57,738 nucleotides of DNA from an uncultured Verrucomicrobiota bacterium (GTDB taxonomy: Bacteria; Verrucomicrobiota; Verrucomicrobiia; Opitutales; Seribacteraceae): assembly GCA_902580225.1 (NCBI GenBank), contig CACHJU010000012.1, positions 1-57,738 of the forward strand, in the 5' to 3' direction. Shown here piece after piece: positions 1-9,800 of the stretch. Positions within the stretch are counted from its first letter, which is position 1. The number at the start of each line of letters is the position of its first letter. A program made the position numbers and the translations under genes. Under the pieces are notes generated by a model that saw nothing but the letters and a program-made list of their open reading frames with translations, made no database searches and had not been told where the DNA came from.

Positions 1-1
1 C

Positions 2-1927
2 AGCCTCCTCACGGGAACCTATCCTCATCAGGCGGGAATCGGACATATGATGAACGACACCGGACTTCCTGGATACAAAGGAGATTTGGGGAGTAATGTT
101 CAAACGATCGCCGAAGTATTAAGACCGGCAAAATATTCGACTTATCTTTCAGGTAAGTGGCATGTGACTCCCAAAATTCAACCGGGTGCATCGCAGCACA
201 ACTGGCCCAGGCAGCGTGGCTTTGATCGTTTCTATGGTACCATTCATGGAGCTGGTAGTTTCTTTGATCCCAATTCCCTGACCCGTGATAACACATTAAT
301 TTCTCCCTATGCGGACAAAGAATATAAACCGGAAGTCTTTTATTATACCGATGCCATCAATGATCACGCTACTCGGTTTATCAATGAGCATAGCAGTGAA
401 AATCCGTTTTTTCTTTATGTTGCCCACACCGCTCCGCATTGGCCAATGCATGCACTCCCGGAGGATATTAAAAAGTATAAGGGACGCTATGATGAAGGAT
501 GGGAAAAAATTCGAGAAGCACGATATAAAAAACAAATTGAATTGGGACTGATTGATCCGAAGTGGGAACTGTCCCCTCGGGATGCAGAGCCATGGAAAGA
601 CGCAAAGAATAAAGCATGGGACATTCGAAATATGGAAGTATACGCAGCCATGGTCGACCGGCTAGACCAAGGACTTGGCCGTATTATCAGTGCTTTGGAA
701 AAAAGAAAAATATTCGAGGACACATTAATAATATTCATCGCAGATAATGGTGGTTGCGCCGAGGGGATGGGTAGACGCGAAGGGATTCAATACAAGGACA
801 GTGATCCCGAAATTTTAAAACCGATGAAGGCAACCGATTTGCAAATGGATATGATTCCTAAGCGAACCCGAGACGGGGTTGTAATGAAGCAGGGGACGGA
901 AGTAATGACTGGGGGTGCGGACACCTATCACGGATACGGAAAGGCCTGGGCAAATGTCAGCAACACCCCATTCCGCCAATATAAACACTGGGTACATGAG
1001 GGTGGAATAAGTACACCACTTGTAGCTCACTGGCCCAAGGGGATAGCTCAAAAACTTCGCGGAAAATTCGAGCAACAACCAGCACATCTGATCGATCTGA
1101 TGGCCACCTGCGTGGACTTGGCCAAGGCTGATTTTCCGGAAGAAAAGAATGGGGAAAAAATCGTTCCGATGCAGGGCGTTTCTTTAAAGCCAGCCTTTTC
1201 CGGAAAGACATTCAAGCGACCAAATCCGATCTTTTGGGAGCATGAAGGAAATAGAGCGATACGAATAGGAAAGTGGAAACTGGTGGCCAAGGGAGCTAAC
1301 GGGAATTGGGAATTATACGATCTTGACGCAGACCGTTCAGAATTAAATGACTTAAGCGAAAAGCATCCCGACCGGGCCAAAGAGATGGCAAGTAAATGGG
1401 AAGCATGGGCAATCGAAGCAAATGCCAAGCCTTGGCCCTGGAATAGAAACAAAAAGAATCAGGGAAGTAAAAAAAAGGCGTTTACACTAAATATGGGCAG
1501 CAACCTAACCAAGGAATTGTCCCCAATGATAGCAAAAAAGCCTTTCGAAGTTGAGGTTCATATTGAAAAGCAGGGAGAAGGGGTTTTAGTTGCACAGGGT
1601 GGAGATACGCACGGATGGGTTTTATTTGTAAAAGATAACATTGCCCATTTCAGCCTCAGTCTCGGAGGAAAAATTGAGACGGTAAAAGCAAAAGAAAAAT
1701 TAGCAGAGAAGGACGGAAAAGTTTTAGCTAGATTGAATTCGAAAGGGATAGTGGAGTTGTCTACAGGCAAGCGTAAACTAGGCAGTGGAAAAGTGAGTAG
1801 TCTAGTCAAAGAGATGCCCCTTGACGGCCTTCAAGTTGGTCGTGATGAGGGTGGAACGGTGGGAGATTACAAGGATGCATTTGCCTTTAACGGCAAGATT
1901 AAGAAAGTCAGAATCAAAATAAATTAA
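2..1927 (+). CDS. Sulfatase (arylsulfatase-like), 5' truncated by window edge
   Basis: Formylglycine-dependent sulfatase that hydrolyses sulfate esters, probably of algal polysaccharides outside the cytoplasm. The frame is open to the window edge and reads SLLTGTYPHQAGIGHM before the first ATG at 47, so the gene starts upstream. SLLTG is the tail of the C-x-P-S-R-x-S-L-L-T-G signature, which means the modified cysteine and the signal peptide lie just outside the window. Visible family marks include GKWH near position 160 and the metal-binding IADNGG near 735-750. After about visible residue 490 there is an extra beta-rich C-terminal part that looks like a laminin-G/concanavalin-type domain, as in many PVC sulfatases. 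It lies 7 bp before uxaC, suggesting one operon. Substrate cannot be read from the sequence. Confidence 0.93.
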   Translation, partial: SLLTGTYPHQAGIGHMMNDTGLPGYKGDLGSNVQTIAEVLRPAKYSTYLSGKWHVTPKIQPGASQHNWPRQRGFDRFYGTIHGAGSFFDPNSLTRDNTLISPYADKEYKPEVFYYTDAINDHATRFINEHSSENPFFLYVAHTAPHWPMHALPEDIKKYKGRYDEGWEKIREARYKKQIELGLIDPKWELSPRDAEPWKDAKNKAWDIRNMEVYAAMVDRLDQGLGRIISALEKRKIFEDTLIIFIADNGGCAEGMGRREGIQYKDSDPEILKPMKATDLQMDMIPKRTRDGVVMKQGTEVMTGGADTYHGYGKAWANVSNTPFRQYKHWVHEGGISTPLVAHWPKGIAQKLRGKFEQQPAHLIDLMATCVDLAKADFPEEKNGEKIVPMQGVSLKPAFSGKTFKRPNPIFWEHEGNRAIRIGKWKLVAKGANGNWELYDLDADRSELNDLSEKHPDRAKEMASKWEAWAIEANAKPWPWNRNKKNQGSKKKAFTLNMGSNLTKELSPMIAKKPFEVEVHIEKQGEGVLVAQGGDTHGWVLFVKDNIAHFSLSLGGKIETVKAKEKLAEKDGKVLARLNSKGIVELSTGKRKLGSGKVSSLVKEMPLDGLQVGRDEGGTVGDYKDAFAFNGKIKKVRIKIN

Positions 1928-1934
1928 CCATTTC

Positions 1935-3335
1935 ATGAGTTTTATTAACGACAACTTTCTCCTTACCAGCGATTCTGCCGTTGAGCTTTTTCACGAATAT
2001 GCCAAGGACGAACCGATTCTGGATTTCCACAATCATTTATCACCCAAAGAAATTGCCGAGGATCGAAGATTTAATAATCTGGCTGAAATTTGGCTCGAAG
2101 GAGATCATTATAAATGGCGGGCTTTACGAGCGAATGGAATTCATGAGGAATTAGTAACTGGTAATGGAGACCCCAAAGAAAAATATCTGGCTTGGGCAGA
2201 GACTATTCCTCATACCCTAGGAAATCCACTTTATCACTGGACCCATCTCGAATTAAAAAGATGCTTTAATATTGATCTCCTTCTCTCTCCCGAAACCGCC
2301 GAAGAAATTTGGGAACAGGCGAACGAGAAGCTCGCGGAACCAAATTTTTCTGCCTGTGGTATGCTTGACCGGTTTAAGGTCAATGCTCTCTGTACTACTG
2401 ATGATCCCGCCCACCCTCTTATTCATCATGAAAAAATTGCCCAAAGTAATCCAGCTTGTAAGGTATATCCAACTTTTCGTCCGGATGCCGCCTGGGGTAT
2501 TGATCGGGCCGAAAATTTTATCGAATGGATTGAAGACCTTGAACAAAATTCGGGAAAGACAATTTCCAGTTTTGATGGTTTCCTTCAAGCTCTAGCGGAT
2601 CGGTTGCAAAAATTCCACGAACTTGGTTCGTGCCTGGCTGATCATAGCTTTCCCTATTTCTTTGCAGACTTCCCAAGTGAAGTCGAGGCAAGGCAAATTT
2701 TTGAACAAACCATTCACGGTCAGAATGCAACTCCTTCTGAACGCGAAAGGTTCGGCTCTTTTATTATGCTATATTTAGGTAGATGGTATTCTGCAAATGG
2801 ATGGACGATGCAAGTACACCTTGGTCCAATGAGGAATAACTCGACAAAATTGCTCAACACCTTTGGTCCGGATGCGGGAACTGATTCAATCGGCGATTGG
2901 AATCAGGCAGAAAGAATGTCTGCTTTTCTCGATCGCCTGGACCAGGAAGATGCCCTACCCAAGACCATTGTTTATAATAATAACCCATCCGATAATTTTG
3001 TAATTTCCACGATGCTGGGTAACTTCCAAAGGGATATTCCTGGAAAAATGCAATTTGGTTCAGGATGGTGGCATCTCGATCAACGGGACGGAATGGAAGA
3101 ACAGATTAAAACTCTGGCCAATACAGGCTTACTTTCACGCTTCATTGGAATGCTAACCGACTCCCGTTCCTTCCTTTCTTTTCCACGCCACGAATATTTC
3201 CGCCGAATTCTCTGTAACCTCCTGGGTTGCTGGATGAAGGAGGGCTTTATTCCCAACGAAATGGAAATGACCGGAAATTTAGCTCGGCGTATTTGTTATC
3301 AAAACGCAAGCGACTATCTCAATCTTGGAAATTAA
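1935..3335 (+). CDS. uxaC: Glucuronate isomerase (uronate isomerase)
   Basis: Cytoplasmic isomerase converting D-glucuronate to D-fructuronate (and D-galacturonate to D-tagaturonate), the first step of hexuronate catabolism (EC 5.3.1.12). The 466-residue length is normal for the family. The amidohydrolase-type metal motif is visible as DFHNHLSP, with His32 and His34. ALCTTDDP near residue 150 and the C-terminal MLTDSRSFLSFPRHEYFRR segment are also typical of UxaC. It follows the sulfatase by 7 bp, so desulfation of a uronic-acid-containing polysaccharide and uronate use are probably co-expressed. There is no clear Shine-Dalgarno sequence before the ATG; this is general in the window. Confidence 0.96.
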   Translation: MSFINDNFLLTSDSAVELFHEYAKDEPILDFHNHLSPKEIAEDRRFNNLAEIWLEGDHYKWRALRANGIHEELVTGNGDPKEKYLAWAETIPHTLGNPLYHWTHLELKRCFNIDLLLSPETAEEIWEQANEKLAEPNFSACGMLDRFKVNALCTTDDPAHPLIHHEKIAQSNPACKVYPTFRPDAAWGIDRAENFIEWIEDLEQNSGKTISSFDGFLQALADRLQKFHELGSCLADHSFPYFFADFPSEVEARQIFEQTIHGQNATPSERERFGSFIMLYLGRWYSANGWTMQVHLGPMRNNSTKLLNTFGPDAGTDSIGDWNQAERMSAFLDRLDQEDALPKTIVYNNNPSDNFVISTMLGNFQRDIPGKMQFGSGWWHLDQRDGMEEQIKTLANTGLLSRFIGMLTDSRSFLSFPRHEYFRRILCNLLGCWMKEGFIPNEMEMTGNLARRICYQNASDYLNLGN

Positions 3336-3406
3336 TCCCTTTTTTTGGAACTGTATAAAATTCTTGCATTCATACATTCATTATCAACCTATAAACAAAT
3401 AAAAAT

Positions 3407-3823
3407 ATGAAAAAATTACTTACATTTCTTTCCCTATTTTGTCTCGCGACTGCATTAGTGGCGAAGCCCGAAAAGGTAGGAAAAGGAGGAAAACCAGGTC
3501 GACCATCCCGTGAAGAGATGATGAAAAAATTTGATATAGACGGAGACGGAAAGCTCAGTGAGAACGAAAAAGCAGAAATCCGTAAAAATATGGCCAACCG
3601 GCAAGTCCCTGCTCATATTCTCGATAAATTTGATAAAGATGGAGATGGAAAGCTAAGTGATGAAGAAAGAGCCGAAATTCGTAAAGAGATGATGGCAAAG
3701 TTTGATAAAGACGGTGATGGAAAACTAGGACCTGAAGAAAGAAAGGCAGCAATGGCAGCCCGGTCCAAGTTAATGCAGGGAAAAGGAAAAAAGAAAAAAG
3801 GGGAAAGTAAAAAAAAGAAATAG
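3407..3823 (+). CDS. Secreted EF-hand (calcium-binding) protein with Lys-rich tail
   Basis: Small 138-residue exported protein. An N-terminal signal peptide (MKKLLTFLSLFCLATALVAK) is followed by a Gly/Lys/Pro stretch. Three canonical EF-hand loops follow: DIDGDGKLSENE, DKDGDGKLSDEE and DKDGDGKLGPEE, at about residues 44, 73 and 97. Loop positions 1, 3, 5 and 12 are acidic in each, so calcium binding is expected. The last about 15 residues are almost all lysine and glycine. Such EF-hand proteins are abundant in planctomycetes and verrucomicrobia, but their role is not settled; calcium buffering or surface interaction are possibilities. It is a single gene with its own terminator just downstream. 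Confidence 0.88.
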   Translation: MKKLLTFLSLFCLATALVAKPEKVGKGGKPGRPSREEMMKKFDIDGDGKLSENEKAEIRKNMANRQVPAHILDKFDKDGDGKLSDEERAEIRKEMMAKFDKDGDGKLGPEERKAAMAARSKLMQGKGKKKKGESKKKK

Positions 3824-3847
3824 TCCTTATTTTTTGAATTCAAATTT

Positions 3848-3885
3848 AAAAAGCGGATCAATTGATTGGGTTCGCTTTTTTATTG
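3848..3885 (+). terminator. Rho-independent terminator after the EF-hand gene
   Basis: The ten-base arms AAAAAGCGGA (3848-3857) and TTCGCTTTTT (3871-3880) pair with one G-U. They enclose a 13-base loop and end in a T-rich run. The position, 25 bases after the EF-hand stop codon, suits a terminator separating that gene from proA. Confidence 0.75.
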
Positions 3886-3939
3886 AGAAAACTACGAAAA
3901 CTCTTCACCCAAAGGAAAACTTTGTGTATTCAATAGAAT

Positions 3940-5205
3940 ATGTCGGAAAAACTTCCCAAATTAATTGAAAGCTTAGCGAAACGGGCACGGACTGCCTCCC
4001 TCTCCCTCGCCAAAGCCTCCACCGCAGATAAAAATGATGCCCTCCAAAAGATTGCCGAGGTATTGGAATCCAATCGAAAACTTCTGGCCGAAGAGAACCA
4101 GAAGGACTTGGATGCTGCTCTCGAAAATGGATTAAGTGAGGCCATGATTGACCGCTTACGGTTAACCCATAAACGAATTGACGGAATGGCCAAAGGCTTG
4201 CGTGAGTTAATCGAACTGCCCGATCCGGTTGGAGATATTCTCGAGCAAAGAAATCGACCCAATGGATTGAGAATTAAAAAGGTCAGAACTCCAATAGGCG
4301 TAATCGGTATCATCTTTGAATCCCGCCCCAATGTTACTGTGGACTGTGCTGGATTGTGCCTAAAGTCAGGAAACGCTTCTATCCTCAGAGGAGGAAAGGA
4401 AGCATTTCATTCCAACCAGGCACTTGCTCAGATTGTGCAAGATGCCCTTCAAATTTCAAACCTTCCTGAAGACGCTGTTCAACTGGTCCCCACCGTGGAT
4501 CGCCAAGCTTTGAATCATCTGCTCACTCTAGATGAGTACATCCACTGCATCATTCCGCGCGGCGGTGAGGGTTTAATTCGCTTCGTTTCTCAAAATAGCC
4601 AGATACCGGTAATTAAACACTACAAGGGAGTATGCAATTTATTTGTTGAGGAAGAAGCTGATCTTGCCAACGCAGTGGATATTGCAGTTTCCTCAAAATG
4701 CGGCCGTCCGGGTGTCTGCAACGCAATTGAGAATTTAATAATCAGTTCTAAAATTGCCGGAGAATTTCTTCCGCTCTGTGCGAAAGAGTTAATTGCTCGT
4801 GGTTGCGAACTGAGAGTGGATAAAGAAGCAGCCGCCATTCTTGGAGATTTCACGACTGTGCCCGCAAAGGAAGAAGATTATGCCGAGGAATTCCTTGACC
4901 TCAAAATAGCGGTGAAGGTGGTCAACTCAATTGATGAGGCAATCGCATTCGTAAATCGTTTCGGGAGCGGACACAGTGAATCAATTCTGACCCAAAACAA
5001 AACAAAAGCCGATCAATTCCTCAAGGAAGTGGATGCCTCCTCTGTATATTGGAATGCGAGTACCCGATACACCGACGGTTTTGAATTCGGTTTAGGAGCA
5101 GAGATTGGAATTTCCACCGATCGCTTACATGCCCGAGGACCCATGGGACTCGAGGAGTTGTGTACTTACAAATACAATATTGTGGGTACCGGTCAGTGGA
5201 AGTGA
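3940..5205 (+). CDS. proA: Gamma-glutamyl phosphate reductase (glutamate-5-semialdehyde dehydrogenase)
   Basis: NADPH-dependent reduction of L-glutamyl-5-phosphate to glutamate-5-semialdehyde, the second step of proline biosynthesis (EC 1.2.1.41). The 421-residue length and the aldehyde-dehydrogenase-like fold are as expected. Typical segments are GVIGIIFESRPNVT near residue 126, SGNASILRGGKEA, and the catalytic-cysteine region RPGVCNAIE with Cys260. ProB (glutamate 5-kinase) is not in the window. It is followed after 39 bp by pyrC on the same strand, so the two may share a transcript. Confidence 0.97.
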   Translation: MSEKLPKLIESLAKRARTASLSLAKASTADKNDALQKIAEVLESNRKLLAEENQKDLDAALENGLSEAMIDRLRLTHKRIDGMAKGLRELIELPDPVGDILEQRNRPNGLRIKKVRTPIGVIGIIFESRPNVTVDCAGLCLKSGNASILRGGKEAFHSNQALAQIVQDALQISNLPEDAVQLVPTVDRQALNHLLTLDEYIHCIIPRGGEGLIRFVSQNSQIPVIKHYKGVCNLFVEEEADLANAVDIAVSSKCGRPGVCNAIENLIISSKIAGEFLPLCAKELIARGCELRVDKEAAAILGDFTTVPAKEEDYAEEFLDLKIAVKVVNSIDEAIAFVNRFGSGHSESILTQNKTKADQFLKEVDASSVYWNASTRYTDGFEFGLGAEIGISTDRLHARGPMGLEELCTYKYNIVGTGQWK

Positions 5206-5244
5206 CATAACCTATTCCCCCCCTCCCTTGCTCCCTTTAAAAAA

Positions 5245-6579
5245 ATGACTGACTTACTGATTACCGGGAGCACTCTCATTAACGAAGGTAAAAGATCAGA
5301 GAATGATCTTCTGATTCGCAAAGGAAGAATTGAATCAATTGGACCGAGTCTAGCCGTCCCTCACTCCTGTCAAGTGATGGATGCGACTGGAAAACTCATA
5401 CTCCCGGGCCTTATTGACGACCAGGTTCATTTCCGTGAACCCGGCCTCACTCACAAAGCATGCATTCAAACAGAGTCCATGGCCGCAGTGGCAGGAGGCG
5501 TGACCACTTTTTTTGAAATGCCCAATGTTGTCCCCCCCACCCTCAATATGGAAAAAATTGAGGAGAAATGTGCCATCGCGAACCGGGACTCACTCGCCAA
5601 TTACGCTTTTTTCTTGGGAGCCAGTAATGAAAACCTTGAAAATATAAAGGATGCTGACCCCACAAAAATTGCCGGTATCAAAGTGTTCATGGGGTCATCC
5701 ACCGGAAACATGCTCGTTGATGAAGAAAAAGTACTCGAGGGTATCTTTCGTAATGCCCCTACCATTATTGCCACACATTGTGAGGATACCCCTACAATAT
5801 TGGCTAATGAAGAACAAGCACGGCAAAAATTCGGAGTAAATGTTCCCTTTTCCGAACACGGGAATATCCGTTCAAGAGAAGCCTGCCTCAAGTCTTCTTC
5901 TATGGCGGTGGAATTGGCCAAGCACGAAAATGCAAAATTACATGTACTTCACATCTCCACCGCCGAGGAGTTAAACCTTTTTGAACCGGAGTTCGATCGT
6001 ATCACAGCCGAGGCCTGTGTCCATCACTTATGGTTCGAAGAACTGAGCTATTCAACTTTGGGCTCTTTAATCAAATGTAACCCAGCAATCAAAAAGGCAA
6101 GTGATCGGGACGCAATTCGTAGAGCAGTCAGAGATGGGAGGATTTCCATTTTGGCCACCGATCATGCACCTCACACATGGGATGAAAAACAGGGAAATTA
6201 TTTCAGTGCTCCTTCCGGACTCCCTCTTATTCAACATAGCCTTTTACTCATGCTGGAAATGTGCGAGCAGGAATGCTTTTCCATTGAAACAATAGTTGAG
6301 CGGGCCTGCCATGCACCAGCCCGCTTGTTCCAGGTTGAAGAAAGAGGATTTTTAAGAGAAGGATATTGGGCTGATATTGTAATCGTTAATCCATCACAAA
6401 ATACTTCGGTTCAGGAAAGTGAGCTTTACAGTAAGTGCCAATGGTCCCCCTTTCCCCATATGACTTTTACAAATTCAATTGAAACCACAATTGTTTCTGG
6501 TGAAATTGCTTACCAAGACGCTAAATTAAATAATGCATGCCGTGGAAAACGGGTTAACTTTAGCAACCATAGAAGATAA
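5245..6579 (+). CDS. pyrC: Dihydroorotase, class I-like
   Basis: Amidohydrolase catalysing reversible cyclisation of carbamoyl-aspartate to dihydroorotate in pyrimidine synthesis (EC 3.5.2.3). The 444 residues show the family metal/active-site pattern: DDQVHFREPG near residue 58, GIKVFMGSSTGN with the likely carboxylated lysine, ATHCED, LHVLHIST, and ATDHAPHT. In the usual HxH motif the first histidine is glutamine (QVH). From memory this is a feature of the Bacteroidetes-type dihydroorotase subfamily. No shadowing pyrB or other pyr genes are nearby. Allantoinase or hydantoinase are alternatives within the same superfamily but fit less well. Confidence 0.9.
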   Translation: MTDLLITGSTLINEGKRSENDLLIRKGRIESIGPSLAVPHSCQVMDATGKLILPGLIDDQVHFREPGLTHKACIQTESMAAVAGGVTTFFEMPNVVPPTLNMEKIEEKCAIANRDSLANYAFFLGASNENLENIKDADPTKIAGIKVFMGSSTGNMLVDEEKVLEGIFRNAPTIIATHCEDTPTILANEEQARQKFGVNVPFSEHGNIRSREACLKSSSMAVELAKHENAKLHVLHISTAEELNLFEPEFDRITAEACVHHLWFEELSYSTLGSLIKCNPAIKKASDRDAIRRAVRDGRISILATDHAPHTWDEKQGNYFSAPSGLPLIQHSLLLMLEMCEQECFSIETIVERACHAPARLFQVEERGFLREGYWADIVIVNPSQNTSVQESELYSKCQWSPFPHMTFTNSIETTIVSGEIAYQDAKLNNACRGKRVNFSNHRR

Positions 6580-6597
6580 GTAAGATCGAGTGCTAAA

Positions 6598-6635
6598 AAT
6601 TTTTACTTCTCCAGTAAAAATTATAAATCTTTTTT
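6598..6635 (+). terminator. Probable terminator hairpin after pyrC
   Basis: A perfect ten-base inverted repeat, AATTTTTACT (6598-6607) and AGTAAAAATT (6613-6622), has a five-base loop and is followed by a T run at 6628-6635. It begins 18 bases after the pyrC stop. The stem is AT-rich and therefore weaker than the other terminators here. Confidence 0.55.
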
Positions 6636-6883
6636 ATAATTCAATTAATCCTTTTTTCACATTTTTTACTTTTGTAGAAAAAAATTTAATCCAAAGCCAA
6701 TTTATTGTCATTGTTAAGGGCGATTACTAGCTAGTTTCTGACAAGCAGTAGTTAAGATTATCACCATCAGACAATCTTTGTGCCCGTGGATAAAAGGAAT
6801 TTTTAAAAAATAATTAAAATATACTTGCATATCTCAATAATTATGTATTTAGTGTATTTACATTCTTTAATAAATACAATCCT
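6636..6883. other. Gene-free, AT-rich leader region before the 3200-residue gene
   Basis: With the terminator this gap is about 300 bases and holds no plausible gene. I see a ten-base palindrome ACTAGCTAGT at 6726-6735. It is flanked by the short inverted repeat TTGTCA (6705-6710) and TGACAA (6739-6744), which could form a nested structure. TTGCAT at 6825-6830 could be a -35 box, but I cannot pair it convincingly with a -10. No Shine-Dalgarno sequence precedes the ATG at 6884. Regulatory function is unproven. Confidence 0.3.
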
Positions 6884-9800
6884 ATGAAAAAAAATATCGC
6901 ATCAATCTTAGTAACATTAATCCTAATCGGTTTTTCTTTTTTTAACCCAATTGAAGAAAAAGGTGAAACCATTTCACAGGTTCCCGAGCAAACGGAACCA
7001 AAATCGAGTACTCCTTTATCTAGTGAGCAAGTTGAAGAGCCTGTTCCTTCAATAAACAAGGTTAATAAAAAAGTTGATGCAATGGTTGCAGAACAAAAAA
7101 AAGTTGAGCCTCTTCAGGCACAACAGGAAAAATCACTAACTAGCAGGATAAAAGAAGTTATTGAAGATAATACTTTAGCCGTTGAAGAATCTAAAATCAT
7201 TACTCAGGAGAAAGCATCAGAGAGGCAGACAAGGTTATCTCTTATGAGGACAACTTTCAAATATCCCCTTCTCATTCTCGAAGAAACGGGTGACTTCAGC
7301 GACCCGGAAGAAGAAAAAATCGAGTCAGTAGAGGCTCAAGTTGCCGGTCACTTCATTGTCCGGTTTTTGCCTTTTCTTCCAAAGGAACTTCTGCAGGAAA
7401 GACTTAGTGAAGTCGGATGCGAATTAGGTTCATCCGTTGGAGACGATGCGTATTTAGTAAAAATTAAAGAAGAACCCACCATTGATTTACACTTCACGAA
7501 AAAAGAAGCGGTCCAAAGTATGATTGATGTAATTGAAGATGTGGAACCGGACTATTTTGTAACCACCGTCAAACTTTCTGATGACACACGACTTCATGAT
7601 CTTTGGGGAATGAACAATAAGGGCCAAACTGGTGGAACCGAAGATAAAGATATTGATGCTCCAGAAGCCTGGGATATCACCACTGGTAGCAAAGATATCC
7701 TGGTAGGTGTTATAGATACTGGAATTGACCGTGACCATGAGGATCTAAAAGCAAACATGTGGACGAATCAAAATGAAATTGCCGGTAACGGAAAGGATGA
7801 CGATAACAATGGTTATATCGACGATGTCCATGGTTGGGACTTTTACAACAATGACAACAACCCGGATGACGATGACTCACACGGTACACATTGTGCCGGC
7901 ACAATTGGAGGAGTTGGAAATAACGGCAAAGGAGTCGCTGGGGTTTGTTGGAATGTTTCCATGGTGGGCATCAAATTTCTTGGTAAAGACGGAGGTTATA
8001 TTTCAGACGCTATTAAATCAGTCACCTATGCAACCAAGATTGGAGTCAATTTAACATCCAACTCATGGGGAGGCGGAGGCTATTCAAGCACCTTGAAACG
8101 GGCCATTGATGAAGCAAACCAAAAAGGGATCGGTTTTGTGGCTGCTGCGGGGAATCATAATGGAAATAATGATTCCCGTCCAAGCTATCCCGCTTCCTAT
8201 AAGTCTGAAAATGTCATCTCCGTTGGAGCTTCAGATCATCGTGGACTAAAAGCTTATTTTTCCTGCTATGGAAAAACAAGTGTCGACCTTTTTGCTCCCG
8301 GGGTAAAAATTTTAAGTTCTGTACCCAACAATAAATATGCAAGTTTTCAGGGTACATCCATGGCTGCTCCCCATGTATCCGGTGCATACGCACTCCTGCT
8401 TTCCGCAAACCCAACCTGGAGCGTTGCCCAGGTAAAAAGTGCCTTAATTAATTCAACAGATGCTGAGTCACTGCTTAAGGACAAATGTGTTGCCGGTGGA
8501 ACTTTGAATATTCACAAAGCTCTTTCCGTTGAACCCCCCAAGGAAAGATTAATCAGTGTTAATCCATCCAAAATTGATTTTGGAAGAATTTCAAAAGGTG
8601 AATCCAAAAGCCTCGCGTTCACAATTTCAAATACAGGAACAGATCCTTTAAAAATAACAAGTGCAACGGTCGGATCCCAGAATTTTGTTCTTTCTTTGGA
8701 AACTCCAAAAACTATTAAGAAAGGCGAGGAATTAAAGGGAAATGTTTTATTTACTGGTAATCAGAATGGTAAGATCACTTCTTCTTTGACCATTTTAAGC
8801 GATGCAAAAAATCAGCCTCGTTTAAGCGTTCCTTTAAATGCAGAGGTATTCAGTGCACCGAATTTGGTTGTCACTCCCGAAAGCATGCATTTCGGACTTA
8901 CGGACAAACAAATTAAGACTGAAAATCTCTTCCTTGCAAATACCGGAAATGGTGATTTGAAGTACGAAATTTACCTATCCGATAATGCAGGTTCCCCAAA
9001 AACAAATACTTCTTTATGGGGTATGGGTAACAATTACTACGGTCAGCTAGGTAATGGAAGAACTGACGTAATTCAAAAAACACCTGTTAAAATTTTTGAT
9101 AAGGGCATTAAAAATATTGTTGCTGGTAGTAACCATACTTTAGTTCACAAAGAGGATGGTAGTGTCTGGGGTATGGGTTACAATTACTTCGGCCAACTTG
9201 GTAATGGAAGAAGTGACCGAATTCAAAAAACACCTGTTAAAATTTTTGATAAGGGTATTAAAAATATTGTTGCTGGTTACCACCATACTTTAGTTCACAA
9301 AGAGGATGATAGTGTCTGGGGAATGGGTCGTAATTCCTATGGTCAGCTTGGCAATGGAAGAAATGACCAAAGTCAAAAAACACCTGTTAAAATTTTTGAT
9401 AAGGGTATTAAAAATATTGTTGCTGGTGGTTGGCATACAATGGTTTTTAAAAATGAAGGATACGGTCAGTCAGTTGATTGGCTAACCCTGGATAATAATC
9501 GAGGAATTCTAACACCTGGTAAGAAATTCACCATAAAAGTACAGGCCAACGATCAAAAGTTGGATCAGAATGAAAGCACAGCTTACATACATCTGCTCTC
9601 AAATGATCCTCAAAACCCTTCCAAAGTGATCAAAGTGACGGTTGAAAAACTACGTTATGACGGTGGTCTAGTCTTCCGTCCATCAACACTTAATTTTGAC
9701 CATACATTCGTGGGGCAGGCAAATAAAAGAAAAGTAACCATCAGCAATGCCGACACCAAATCAATTAGTATCAAACAATTTGCTTTTGACAACGCTGTGT

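Noticed and set aside
9014-9463. Possible CRISPR-like direct repeats
   Set aside because: The 150-bp units are contiguous, in frame and code for RCC1 motifs; there are no spacers.
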